Assembly (NCBI GenBank): GCA_029298735.1
Contig: JANSLP010000219.1
Coordinates: forward strand, 1 to 56,007
DNA: 56,007 bases
Direction: 5' to 3'
DNA from: Ophiostoma sp. CBS 140.51
Taxonomy: Eukaryota; Ascomycota; Sordariomycetes; Ophiostomatales; Ophiostomataceae
Below are positions 21,149-30,701 of this stretch, in pieces (positions within the stretch are counted from its first letter, which is position 1; each line of letters opens with the position of its first letter). A model generated the notes under the pieces. That model saw nothing but the letters and a program-made list of their open reading frames with translations. It was not told the DNA's origin and did not search any database. The position numbers were made by a program, and so were the translations under genes.

Positions 21149-22186
21149 ATGGCCACTCCTCGTGTCAAGCGCCCCTTTGCGGGCTCTTCGAGCGACCCCT
21201 CGCAGCGTCAAATCACCAGCTTCTTTGACCGCAGCAACGATGTCGACTCGCCCTCTGATAGCCGCCCCTCTATCGAACGCCGGTCATCAACCCCGCTGCT
21301 ACCACCGGGCGTCCAGGCTAATCTTCTAGCCGTCGGCATGCGAGTCCGCAAGTCTGTTCCCGAGGGCTACAAGACAGGCAAGGAGGAGCTGATGGAGAGC
21401 AGCCCTGTCGTCGGTCCGAGACGGGCAGCGCAGACGACGTATACTGCTCCAGTCGCTGCTCCCCCTGCTCCCTCATACAACAACACCTTCACTGCTCGCC
21501 AGGTCCCTGTTCAGCGCGAACTCACCCCCTTCTGCGGCCTCCACAAGATTGGTGGACTCGGTGTTCAGTCCTTTGGCGACGACGATGGCCGGCCCATGTT
21601 TGCTGCTTCTCTGTTTGACGGCAGTGCTGATCTTGATGGCGGCAATGATGACTCGGAACCTCCCAGCTTGACCAGCAGCCAGGAGACAGTTTCGTCGATG
21701 ACTTCCTACTATTCACCGCCGTCGTCGCAGTCCCGCTTCTCTTCTGCCTCGTCCCGGTTCAACAACAGCTTTAATGCAGCATCCGCCTCCACTCGCAAGC
21801 GCTTCTTTGGCCAGGAAGAGGATGCCCAGACCGATGCTAGCAACAGCAACTCCCTCTTCCAGGTCCACGAGGATGCGCGTCATCCTGCTTCTGCTTCCTC
21901 GTCGTCCTCCATCAACCGCTGGCTAACGGACGGCAACGTTGGTGTCGGGAAATCATCCATGGCCCCTCCTCAGGGACGCCGTGTTCTGGCCATTCCCCGT
22001 CGGCGGGGCAAGAGCGGCGAGCAGCTGCCGCCCCTTAAGCAGCAGGGTGACGGTCAGCAAAGCGTGCGCTTCCTCGACCAGGAGAATGTCGAGATTGCCG
22101 GCGACTTTGACGAGGCCGATTTCCTGGATGCGAGCATGCTGGCGGAAGGCAACGGCGAGCACGACATGGAGATGGGCGGTATGTAG
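21149..22186 (+). CDS. Ribonucleotide reductase inhibitor-domain protein (Spd1/Dif1/Sml1-like)
   Basis: Single-exon gene of 345 residues. Fungal proteins with this layout are assigned to the RNR inhibitor family that includes Spd1, Dif1 and Sml1, small disordered proteins controlling the activity or nuclear import of ribonucleotide reductase. Seen here: the N-terminal KRPFAGSSSDPSQRQITSFF block (7-26), then LLAVGMRVRKSVPEGYKTG (about 59-77), a TPFCGLHKIGGLG motif near 130, long Ser-rich low-complexity linkers, and a C-terminal acidic DFDEADFLDASML segment. The first two blocks are the conserved signature I recognise. No folded enzyme domain is visible. Start: ATG at 21149 directly after the pyrimidine-rich leader; an upstream in-frame ATG would add a Ser/Phe-rich extension I regard as leader. 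Two ACGCGT boxes upstream suggest S-phase expression. Confidence 0.72.
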   Translation: MATPRVKRPFAGSSSDPSQRQITSFFDRSNDVDSPSDSRPSIERRSSTPLLPPGVQANLLAVGMRVRKSVPEGYKTGKEELMESSPVVGPRRAAQTTYTAPVAAPPAPSYNNTFTARQVPVQRELTPFCGLHKIGGLGVQSFGDDDGRPMFAASLFDGSADLDGGNDDSEPPSLTSSQETVSSMTSYYSPPSSQSRFSSASSRFNNSFNAASASTRKRFFGQEEDAQTDASNSNSLFQVHEDARHPASASSSSSINRWLTDGNVGVGKSSMAPPQGRRVLAIPRRRGKSGEQLPPLKQQGDGQQSVRFLDQENVEIAGDFDEADFLDASMLAEGNGEHDMEMGGM

Positions 22187-22657
22187 GGGAGACGCTGATG
22201 CTGTCATCTTTCTCTCTTGTCTTTTCATTTGTCATTTCCTTATAGTCTTTGATATCCCGCGATGTATTCTGCGAACCGCATCCTTTTTCTTATTTTGTCT
22301 GTATTTTTGTACTCTTTCTGTCTTATCTGTCTGTATAGCTTTTGTATTTCTAGTTCTTGGGTTTATGGCTGGGTTAGGTTCTATCAAGTCTCTGGAAAGA
22401 CTTGGTACATTGGAAAGGAAGGAATGAAAAGGAAGGATAGTGGACGGCGGTTATTCTGAAAGATTTTATGTGTTTTATGCTTGCTCACGCGGCTGTTGAA
22501 AGAGAGGAAGTGCTCTTCTGTTTTGGCAAAAGAATGTAACACGACATGTCATATTCAACAAGATTCAACTAAAAGATTTTACTTTGATATTTATGTTCCT
22601 AAAATGACAATATAACCTCAAAACCAACTACAAAAATACATTTCTTCCCCTCTCTCC
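22187..22657. other. Convergent intergenic region
   Basis: Shared 3' flank of the RNR-inhibitor gene and the aspartyl-tRNA synthetase gene. T-rich at first, then AT-rich. No gene, repeat or RNA is recognised. Confidence 0.55.
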
Positions 22658-24514
22658 TTATGGCAGAAGACGCTTGGGCGTCCGCGGGTAGTAGGCTGCC
22701 AGCTGGACACTCGGCAGGTTCAGGAAGAAGGCAACCACACGGTCGAGACCAATGCCACCGCCACCGTGCGGCGGCACACCTGCCTGCCGGAACACATCGA
22801 CGTACTCCTTCAGACCCTCGGACTTGGGGTCGAGACCCTTGCGGCGCATACGCGCCTCAAGCAGACCTGCCTCGTGGATCCGCTGGCCGCCCGACAGAAT
22901 CTCCTGGCCGCGCATAAAGAAGTCGTAGGCGTTGCAGACGTCGCTGTTGGCTGGGTCCTCCATGGTGTAGAAGGGACGAGCGCCCTGGGGGAACTTGTCG
23001 AGCACATAGAATTCGGTGTTGAACTTTTGGCGCACCAGCTCGCCCAGCGCCTTTTCTTGCGGCGTCGACATATCCTCGTCGTCCGAGACGTTGCGGTAAA
23101 TCTCGGGGCCGTGCTCGCGCAGCAGCTTCTGGCCCTCGGCAAATGTGAGGCGGACCTCCTTGCCGGGCTCGGGCAGCAGGAAATCAGTAGATGGGTAGAC
23201 GGTGCGGACCGTCTCAATGTCCTCGGCGCAACGCTCCTTGAGGCCGCGGAAGATGTGCAGCAGCACACCCTCGAGCATGTGCAGCACCTCATGGTACGAC
23301 TCCTGGATCTCCATCTCCATATCGAGGCCGGTGAACTCGGTCATATGGCGCGGCGTGTTGGAGTTCTCGGCACGGTAGACGGGGCCAACGCAGAAGACGC
23401 GCTTGCGTCCACCGGCTATCTCGTACTGCTTATAGAACTGAGGGCTCTGGGCCAAAAAGGCCGGCTTGCCAAAGTACGTCAGCTGGAAGACATTGGCACC
23501 GCCCTCGGAGGCAGCATCGATCAGACCGGGCGCCTGGAAGCCCTTGAAGCCACGCGCATCGAGGTACTCGCGGAACAACTTCTCGGTCTCGTAGCGCACG
23601 TTAGCAATGGCCTGCTGAACAGGCGCGCGCTTGTGCATGACAATGTTGTCGAGATGGGTGCCCAGGGCGGCGCCGGAGATGGTGTTCTCAGCGGCGACAT
23701 CGAGGTTCTTGACGCCCTCAGTGACTGCCTCCGTCGCCTTCTTGGCAGCCTCGGCCTCGGCCTCAGCCTCGGCCTCGCCGCCCGCCGTGTCGTCAAAGTT
23801 GTTGACAGCCTTGTTTGCCGACGCCAGCGTCAGACCCAGAATCTGCGGGGCCGCCGCCACGACAAAGAACTTGGTAATGTGCAGCTCAAACCCAGACACC
23901 TTGCAGCTCTTGATGGGCTCGGGTGCGCGGCGCACAATGGCCTCGACGACTACGCACGACTCGAAGCTGCGCGAACCAGCCCACTTGACCATGGCGCGGC
24001 TCACAATGTTTTCCTTGACGTCAGGCTTCGTCGCCGCCAGCACACCCTGGATCGTCCAGTCCTGCTGCTCACGCAGCTCCACAAAGCACATCTTGGCGCC
24101 CTGCATGCGCGAGTTCTGGATCCAGCCGTAGAGTCTAACAGGCTTGTCGACGTGCTCCTCGCCGAGCTGCGGCAGCGCAACAGGGGCTGCGCCATCGGTG
24201 AAACGCAGGCCGCCCTTGGTCGCAAAGGCAGCAACATCGCCGTAGTTGTCAGTGGCCAAGTCAACCTCCTCGCCGCCAGCACCGCCGCCGGCCGCCTTGG
24301 CCGCCGCCTCGGCAGCAGCACGCTCGGCCGCACGCTGGGCCTTGAGAGCCTCCTTCTTGGCCTTGGCTTCGGCCTTCTTGGCAGCCTTCTTCGACGGTCC
24401 CTCGCCCTCACCCTCTGCAGCAGGGGCGGCGTCGCCGGCAGCGGCAGCGGCAGAAGGGGCAGCGGCCGGAGCAGCCTCGGCCACGGGAGTCTCTGTGGGT
24501 TGCGGCGCAGACAT
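22658..24514 (-). CDS. dps1: Aspartyl-tRNA synthetase, cytoplasmic
   Basis: Intronless, 618 residues. It charges tRNA-Asp with aspartate in the cytosol. Order of parts: Ala-rich leader; Lys/Ala-rich amphipathic helix (about 42-76), the RNA-binding extension of eukaryotic AspRS; OB-fold anticodon-binding domain (about 125-225, KPVRLYGWIQNSRMQG); a hinge region with an (EA)n repeat at about 247-256; then the class IIb catalytic domain with GGANVF and FLAQSPQFYKQ (338-363), motif 2 from R381 (YRAENSNTPRHMTEF), and motif 3 at 584-592 (GGGGIGLDR). Absence of a transit peptide points to the cytosolic enzyme. The antisense strand is open over almost the whole gene in the complementary register, which shows that TTA, CTA and TCA codons are avoided; this fits a highly expressed gene. 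Confidence 0.97.
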   Translation of the reverse strand: MSAPQPTETPVAEAAPAAAPSAAAAAGDAAPAAEGEGEGPSKKAAKKAEAKAKKEALKAQRAAERAAAEAAAKAAGGGAGGEEVDLATDNYGDVAAFATKGGLRFTDGAAPVALPQLGEEHVDKPVRLYGWIQNSRMQGAKMCFVELREQQDWTIQGVLAATKPDVKENIVSRAMVKWAGSRSFESCVVVEAIVRRAPEPIKSCKVSGFELHITKFFVVAAAPQILGLTLASANKAVNNFDDTAGGEAEAEAEAEAAKKATEAVTEGVKNLDVAAENTISGAALGTHLDNIVMHKRAPVQQAIANVRYETEKLFREYLDARGFKGFQAPGLIDAASEGGANVFQLTYFGKPAFLAQSPQFYKQYEIAGGRKRVFCVGPVYRAENSNTPRHMTEFTGLDMEMEIQESYHEVLHMLEGVLLHIFRGLKERCAEDIETVRTVYPSTDFLLPEPGKEVRLTFAEGQKLLREHGPEIYRNVSDDEDMSTPQEKALGELVRQKFNTEFYVLDKFPQGARPFYTMEDPANSDVCNAYDFFMRGQEILSGGQRIHEAGLLEARMRRKGLDPKSEGLKEYVDVFRQAGVPPHGGGGIGLDRVVAFFLNLPSVQLAAYYPRTPKRLLP

Positions 24515-24644
24515 TTGGAAAAAGTTGGGGTGTGGTGATGTCTCGAGATTCGATTAAGGAAGGGAAGCGGGGTAGTCGCGTATCGATTCACGGATGTCGA
24601 CTTTCGAGAAAGTCGTGATATTTGACAACAAGGTGTATGCCCTG

Positions 24645-24661
24645 ATCAATTGGCAATTGAT
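24645..24661. promoter_or_regulatory. 17-bp palindrome upstream of aspRS
   Basis: ATCAATTG, one base, CAATTGAT: perfect 8-bp arms, 131-147 bp before the aspRS ATG. It has the symmetry of a homodimeric transcription factor site; the factor is unknown. Confidence 0.45.
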
Positions 24662-25240
24662 GTGTAGATAAAGAACTGTAGAAGTGGTGTGCCTGAGTCA
24701 GGTCGCCGGGCGTTTTGTGTTTTGTGTGTTTTGTTTGGCCGTTCTCGAAAAGCCAGTCATAACTAGCAATAAAGCTTTTTTTGCCCTTTGAAGAGCTGCG
24801 GGCGGGGTGGGGTGGAGAGGGGCAGCACAACAGGGAAAGGAAGGAGCTGTTGGCCGCGCTGTTGCTTCCAGATGGCCGCTAAAAATTGAAATTAACACCA
24901 GTTGCACCTTCCTGTTGGCAGCCCACTGTCACGCTACTGCCGTCCGCCATCGGCCAGGCTGTGCGTCTCAATGCACTTCGGCGACAGAGTCACGGCTGAA
25001 AAGAAAACACCACCGAGATCACCTGTCCTATCTCTGCCCATATAAAACTGAAGGTACGGGATCTCGCCATCATCGGCTCAAGAAGTTATAACAGCTGGCC
25101 GACGAATCAGACAGAGTTTTCTGGAAAGTTTTCAAGCGAGGTCGGAGAAGAATGAAACAACAAAGGCGATGTTGAAATGACGTACTGATAAGAAAGAAAA
25201 ATATGAAAATAAAACAAAACATCACTGAATATTAACATCG

Positions 25241-25275
25241 TAAAAAATAAAAAATGATAAAAAATGATAAAAAAT
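25241..25275. repeat. A-rich tandem repeat
   Basis: Imperfect tandem copies of AAAATGATAA (first copy lacking TG). Simple sequence in the AT-rich 3' flank of kog1. Confidence 0.7.
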
Positions 25276-25628
25276 TATGCTCAACACAACCAGCTTTGAA
25301 CATTAAAATAATGGAATTATAGAATATTAGGAGAAGAATAATAAGACACCCCACGCCTTTATACAACACCAATGATAGATAATGGCAACAAGCAATGTTC
25401 CTTTCACGCGAGATATCGCACACAGGGAATCGAACGGAAAAAAAGAGTGAAACAAGTCGCAAGAGATGGGACAGCAGTAAAAAACAGCACACAAGGACTT
25501 GAAAATGAAAAGACAGCCACCCAGTAAAAAAACAACATAGCCCAAAAATTACAATACCTCATCAAAAGGTCACAAGGCCTTCTAACGATCCAACGACAAA
25601 CAACCCAGTTGTTTCCAAGTCTCCTTTA

Positions 25629-28600
25629 TTAGTCAAAGGCACGCTCTTCCGACGGCGAGAACAGGTTGATATGCGAGTCGCCCCGTGCTGCACAGCCGAG
25701 CGTCATCTTGTGCGGGTGGAACGCCGTCGCCGCAATCGGTGCGCTGCGGCTTTGCAGGAAGCCCGAGTACGGCTCAATCCGTGACAGTTCGCGGCCGTCA
25801 AGGTTGAACACCTTGACCGAGCGATGTGATGTGCCGCTGTGAAAGGGTTAGTATGTATACAAAATAAAAACGATACAAAAAGTGCGGGCAGGGGTACTTA
25901 CACAGCAAAAACGGGCAGATGCTCGTGGGTGCTGGCGGTCCGCAGGGTCTGCGTAGTCGTCTGGATCGTCTTGAGCGCGTGGTCGCTGCGAATGTCCCAC
26001 AGCTTGACCTTGCCGTCCCGCGCTGCCGACAGCAGTTCGCGCTGTCCGCCGCGCTGCATGTGCACGCTCTTGATCCAAACACGGTCCGTCTCGTCTTTCC
26101 ACTTGCGCACCATGGCGTCCTGCGAGCGCACACGCAAGTCAAACACGCGCACAGCACCGTCGCCGAAACCGGCCACAAAGATGTTACCAGTCATTTGGTC
26201 GCTCGTCAGCGACGTCACACACGAGCCCGACCGCGCGGGGATATCAGCCACACACGCCTCGCTGCCGGCGTTCCAGACGCGAATCATACGCACGTCGCCC
26301 GCCACCAGCACACGGCCCGACACCTGCTGCCAGTCAAACACCATGCCCGAATACACGTTGCTCGGCACCATGTCCGTCAGCGCACGCCACGACGTCGCCA
26401 GCTCGACCTTGGAGTACGAGTCGTAGTTGCGGTACACGCGCAGCACACCGTCCGAGGAACCCGCCATCAGCAGCGCCTGGTCGTCCTCGTTGATGAACTT
26501 CATGTCGCTGATCCGCGATCCGGGCGGGTTGCCGTTGGAGAACCGGCTTAGCTTCTCCACGCCCTTCCAGTCCCACACCTGAATCGTGTTGCCGTCGTCA
26601 GCTACAGCCAGATGGTCTTCAAACTGGTGGAAGGCCATCCGGGCGGGCTGCGAGCCGTTGTTGATGATGCCCAGCTGGTTCGTCCACTTATGTGACCCGG
26701 CATACTGCTTCTGCGGCTGCGTGTCGCGCAGAGTGCCTTCGTTTCTGGCCCGACGCCACAGCCGCTCGTTGTACTCCGTACTACCCGGCTCCTCGGCTTC
26801 CATAAGGCGCATCTGCGGTTCGCGGAAATACTCGGTCGACCAGTCGAGTAGCGTGCTCGCCAGTGGCAGTGTAGGCGGTTGGTCGGCGGGGCGGGGCTCA
26901 AAGCCGGTCGAGACCGGCTCCTTGGCTACATTATACGGCGACATGGTGCTCTCGCGCTCACTGTCCTCGGGAGGCGCGGCTGTGCGGTCCAGGGCGACAC
27001 CCAGGCCACGAGCACGGCCTGATCCTCTCTGGAACGTCGACGCCGAGCGCAGCAGACCAGGCGAAGAAGGAGGCTCACTACCGTGCGACGAGCCCGGCGG
27101 GCCAGGTGTAGTAGGTGAGGCACCCGAAGTATCCGAGCCCCAGAAAGGAGAGAAGAGGGTGCTGACGGTCCGACGCAGCAGACCAGGAGACGGCGGTGGG
27201 TACACGCTCTCGGACCCAGACCCGCCGTTGGTACCGTTACCGTTTAAACCGCCAGCGAGACCGCCAGCGTCGATGGAATCGCCATTTGCGGTACTGGCAG
27301 CGCCGGACCCGACAATCAAGCTCGTGCTGTTCCGCAGGCCAGGCGCGGTGACGTTCCGAGCAAGCCGCCTATGCTTCTTGTGGATGTCCTCGATGATACT
27401 TTGCGCCTGGGAGCCAATCTCCGAGTTGAGGAGTGCCTCGTGCAGGTAATCCACAATGGTGGTAGCGTGAGACTGAACCTCGGGGTGAGGGTCGACAGAC
27501 AGAATCAAAATGTGCTTCCAGTACGCCGTGAAGATGGTGTTGTGCGAGAGACCCTGGGCGCTCTCCTTGACGGTGCCGTCGCGGTTGCGGTTCTCCGGGC
27601 GGACATACTGTAGACCAATCTTGTGGCTGCCGAGACCCGAGTCCTTGGGCGGGAACAGGAGGTACTCCTTCTCCTCCTGCAGGTGCTCGAAAGCGGCCAC
27701 GAGGAACTTGTTCTCGTAGCGGAGAACAAAGTGCGACATGAAGACCAGAAGCTCTTTACGAACCATGGCGCTTCCATCGTTGGCCATGTCCATCAGCGTC
27801 CATGCAATCGACTCCTCCACACGGGCCACCTCGTCCGTCAGGTCAGGGATGCCCAGCAGTGTGGTCATGGCGTAGATCATAGATGCGCGAACCTCGCAGA
27901 TCTTGTCCTGGGCAAGTGGCGAGAGACGTGCAGGCGCATTCTCACGAATACCGCGCCACTTGGCCTCTGGGAGATCCTGCCACAGCTGGCTCAAGCATAG
28001 ACACGACCACTGGCGAAGCAGCGGGTTATCCTCGTTGCGCAGGTGGATCAGACACGAGGTCATGATATCCGTCTGGTTACAGACCGTCTGGCCTGGCTTG
28101 TAGTTCTTGCACAGCATGGCCAAGATGAATGCACACATGGCCTTGTGCTCGTCCGTGTTGGTAACAGGGAGGCCCTCAGCAGGCTTCAGGATGGACGAGA
28201 AGTAGTTATAGCCGCTGTCCTTGATGAGATCCTGCTGGCATGAGATGTCGACGGCCAGCACGCGGGTCCAGATAAAGACCATGACGGGCTTCAGCTCTGA
28301 CGTGGCAGACTGGAGCAGCTTCAGCACATAAGGGAAGATGCCGATGCTCAGAGCAAGCTGGACGGCCCATGGACCGAGGTCGAGGAAACGACCAAGCAAG
28401 ATCAGTGCTCGTACTCGATGCTGTTGACTAAGGAGCACTTGCAGCACCACCGGCAGTTGGTCGGGCGACTTCTTTTGCATGGCATCACCGCGCGTCAAGT
28501 ACTTCTCAAACGCGGTAAGCTGGTCCGCGAAAAAAGTAGAGTTTTGGTACTCGTACTCAATCTCGCCAGCCTCCTTGCGCTCAAGCATAGGAAGCTGGTC

Positions 28601-30701
28601 TAGAGTCTGGTCGACCGCAAGATCCCAGCTCGCCCACAGCGGGTGTTGGCGGGTATCGGGAAGTTCGGGGAAGGACTGTGGGTGGCAGTTGTAGACAGAC
28701 ATAATGCGCTGCGCGAGGAGGAAATTACGGAAGAGAGCGGCGACCAGGAGGTCCTGGCGGAAGAATTTGCGGAAGAGGTGGCGAGGGAGAGTCGTCCAGG
28801 CGATGGTGTCTGTGATTGCGGTGAAAATCCAGTTCAGCTCACCGAGAGGGGTCCGCCGATCCTGGAGGCGGCCCGGCAGCTTCTTGGCACGTTCCGGGGT
28901 GAGTGCCGTCTTCAGCGGATTCTGCTGCACAAAGAACCAGAGGGCCATCTCCATGGGTGTCGTGAGGCACGAACTGAAGACGTCGGCGGGGATAAGAGGG
29001 TTTGTGGGCAGGTTCTCCTTGGTCGCGCAGGCAGCCAGGTGGATGTATGGGCGGAAGTTGGTCTTCTCGTAGTTTGGGTCGGCCAGGGCCGCATCCTTCT
29101 CCTCCTGTTCGTGCTTGTCGACAAAGCGGTGGTAGTTGCTCAGGATGTTGCCGGCCTCCGAGCAGTCCCAAACGAAGATGGTCGGGGCCTGGAGCCACTG
29201 CTGCAGGTCATACAGTGACACGGGGATGTACTGGGTGTAGTTCTTGTTGAAGACCCAGATCTCGCCCGACGCCGTGGGCTTGGGCACACCGTGGCCGTTG
29301 TAGTGAAGCAGCACGCGCTCGTCCTTGGCATTACGTCGCAACGAGATGCAGAACTTCTTAGTCTCCTCAACCGACGGGTCCAGGTAATGCTTGTAGCGCG
29401 GCCTAAGTGCGAGAGCCTCGTACTGGGTGATGAGCGCCTTGCCAATGTTCTCGAGGGCCTTTTGTACTGGTGGAACAGTCGTGTCCTGCCATGCTTCAAG
29501 GCGAGCACCGGGCGTAGTGCGCAGCTGATCTGGCGGCTCGACGCCAATGTTCAGACAGACGGCGATGACAGCAGACACAGTCTTGAGACGGTCACGCATC
29601 CGCCAGTCCTGCAGCTCGAGGGTCGGCTCCTTAGATCGGCCATTGGATTCGTGGCGCTTGTCGGTAAAGTACATATACCAGTTCTGTGGGTCATTTGTTA
29701 GCGACAGCCTTCTCTTTGCCGAATCCAGCCGGAGCTGATAGAGGTATAGAAGATCTACGCAATGGGGGTAAAGCCCTTCTCCCATGGTAGCTTGATGTAA
29801 GGATAATGGTGGGAATGATGGTGATATGTTGATAACGTGGTGGATAAGGAACATGATGTATCAAAACAAAGGGGGAGGATGGGATGGCAGAGAAACGATC
29901 ACCGGAAAGGGGGCAACTGCAATCAGCAGCATACAGGAGAAAGAGCGACTGACTCTTCTCACGTTCTCAGGTAAGAGCGACAACATGATGCTGGGTGCAA
30001 GGGAAAGAGGGCAACTGGGTGAAACAAGGAAAGAGCAATGGAACCGGGGTCATAATACGTACGCTGGCAAGCTGTGAGATAATGTCCTCTGACTGGTAAT
30101 GGTCCTCGAAGCCATGTCGTGCGCCCCAACGGCTCAGCTCGCCGCTGTTGTGTAGTGTGTCGGTGCTGTCCTCGACAGGGGCAGGGCGCGCGTAGTCGCT
30201 CTTGGACCGCATCAATGGCGGTTTGGACGGTCCTGGCCGTCCGTTGTTATTGCGGCTTCCATTCCGGCTGTGGTCGCCGCGCCCACCGGCCTGCTGTGAC
30301 TGTTGCTGCTGACGTCGCCGGTCGACCGCATCGGATTCGCTATTGTCCGTAGACGCGGCTGCTGTTTGGAGGGCGGAGCTGGATGCCGAGGCAACGCGGT
30401 TCTGCTTCGAGTTGCCCCGCATGACCAGACCGCCGCCGCCGCCGCCGTTTCCGAATGAGCTTCGTCGTGACTGCTCACCGCTGCTGTCGTTGTTTGCTGG
30501 CGGCTGCGTGACGACTTCTGCTGTTTCGGGGATCCGGGCTGGTGGACCACCTTGCGATGGAAGCAGGTTTGCTGCGGGCCCGCGCGCAAAATGGTTGAGA
30601 TGCGACCCCAGGGGGTTGACGGGGTTGGCCAGGGCGGAGGATGACCGCATGGCGACGACGGTCGAGGGTGCCGAGGTGGCGGTGTCGGTTCGTGAAGGCA
30701 T
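25629..30701 (-). CDS. kog1: TORC1 subunit Kog1/Raptor
   Basis: Three exons, 30701-30063, 29683-25902 and 25836-25629, with introns of 379 nt (GTACGT, GCTAAC, CACAG) and 65 nt (GTAAGT, TACTAAC, CACAG); 1542 residues. Raptor is the scaffold that binds Tor kinase and presents substrates in the nutrient-sensing TORC1 complex at the vacuole. Residues 1-190 are disordered and Gln/Gly/Ser-rich, leading into HGFEDHYQSEDIISQLAS. The conserved N-terminal caspase-like (RNC) domain follows from 214 (NWYMYFTDKRHE) with ERVLLHYNGHG (His344) and FVWDCSEAG (Cys387), the non-proteolytic His/Cys pair of the family. HEAT-like helical repeats span about 540-1000, a Ser/Pro/Gly-rich linker about 1020-1180, and seven-bladed WD40 repeats about 1220-1542 (VWDW, VFDLRVRS, LWDIRSDHA, VFNLDG). 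Long gene-free sequence lies upstream. Confidence 0.96.

Larger units (their letters stand above)
24515..25628. other. Intergenic region: aspRS promoter and kog1 3' flank
   Basis: The 24515-24800 part is the aspRS leader/promoter and contains a 17-bp palindrome at 24645-24661. From about 25090 the sequence turns AT-rich, with an AAAATGATAA tandem run at 25241-25275, as expected for the terminator region of kog1. No gene is recognised. Confidence 0.55.

Noticed and set aside
22766..24538. 590-codon frame antisense to the aspartyl-tRNA synthetase gene as a gene
   Set aside because: It is the exact complementary register of a well-supported gene, with Leu/Arg/Gly/Ala-rich peptide and no domain; explained by codon bias.
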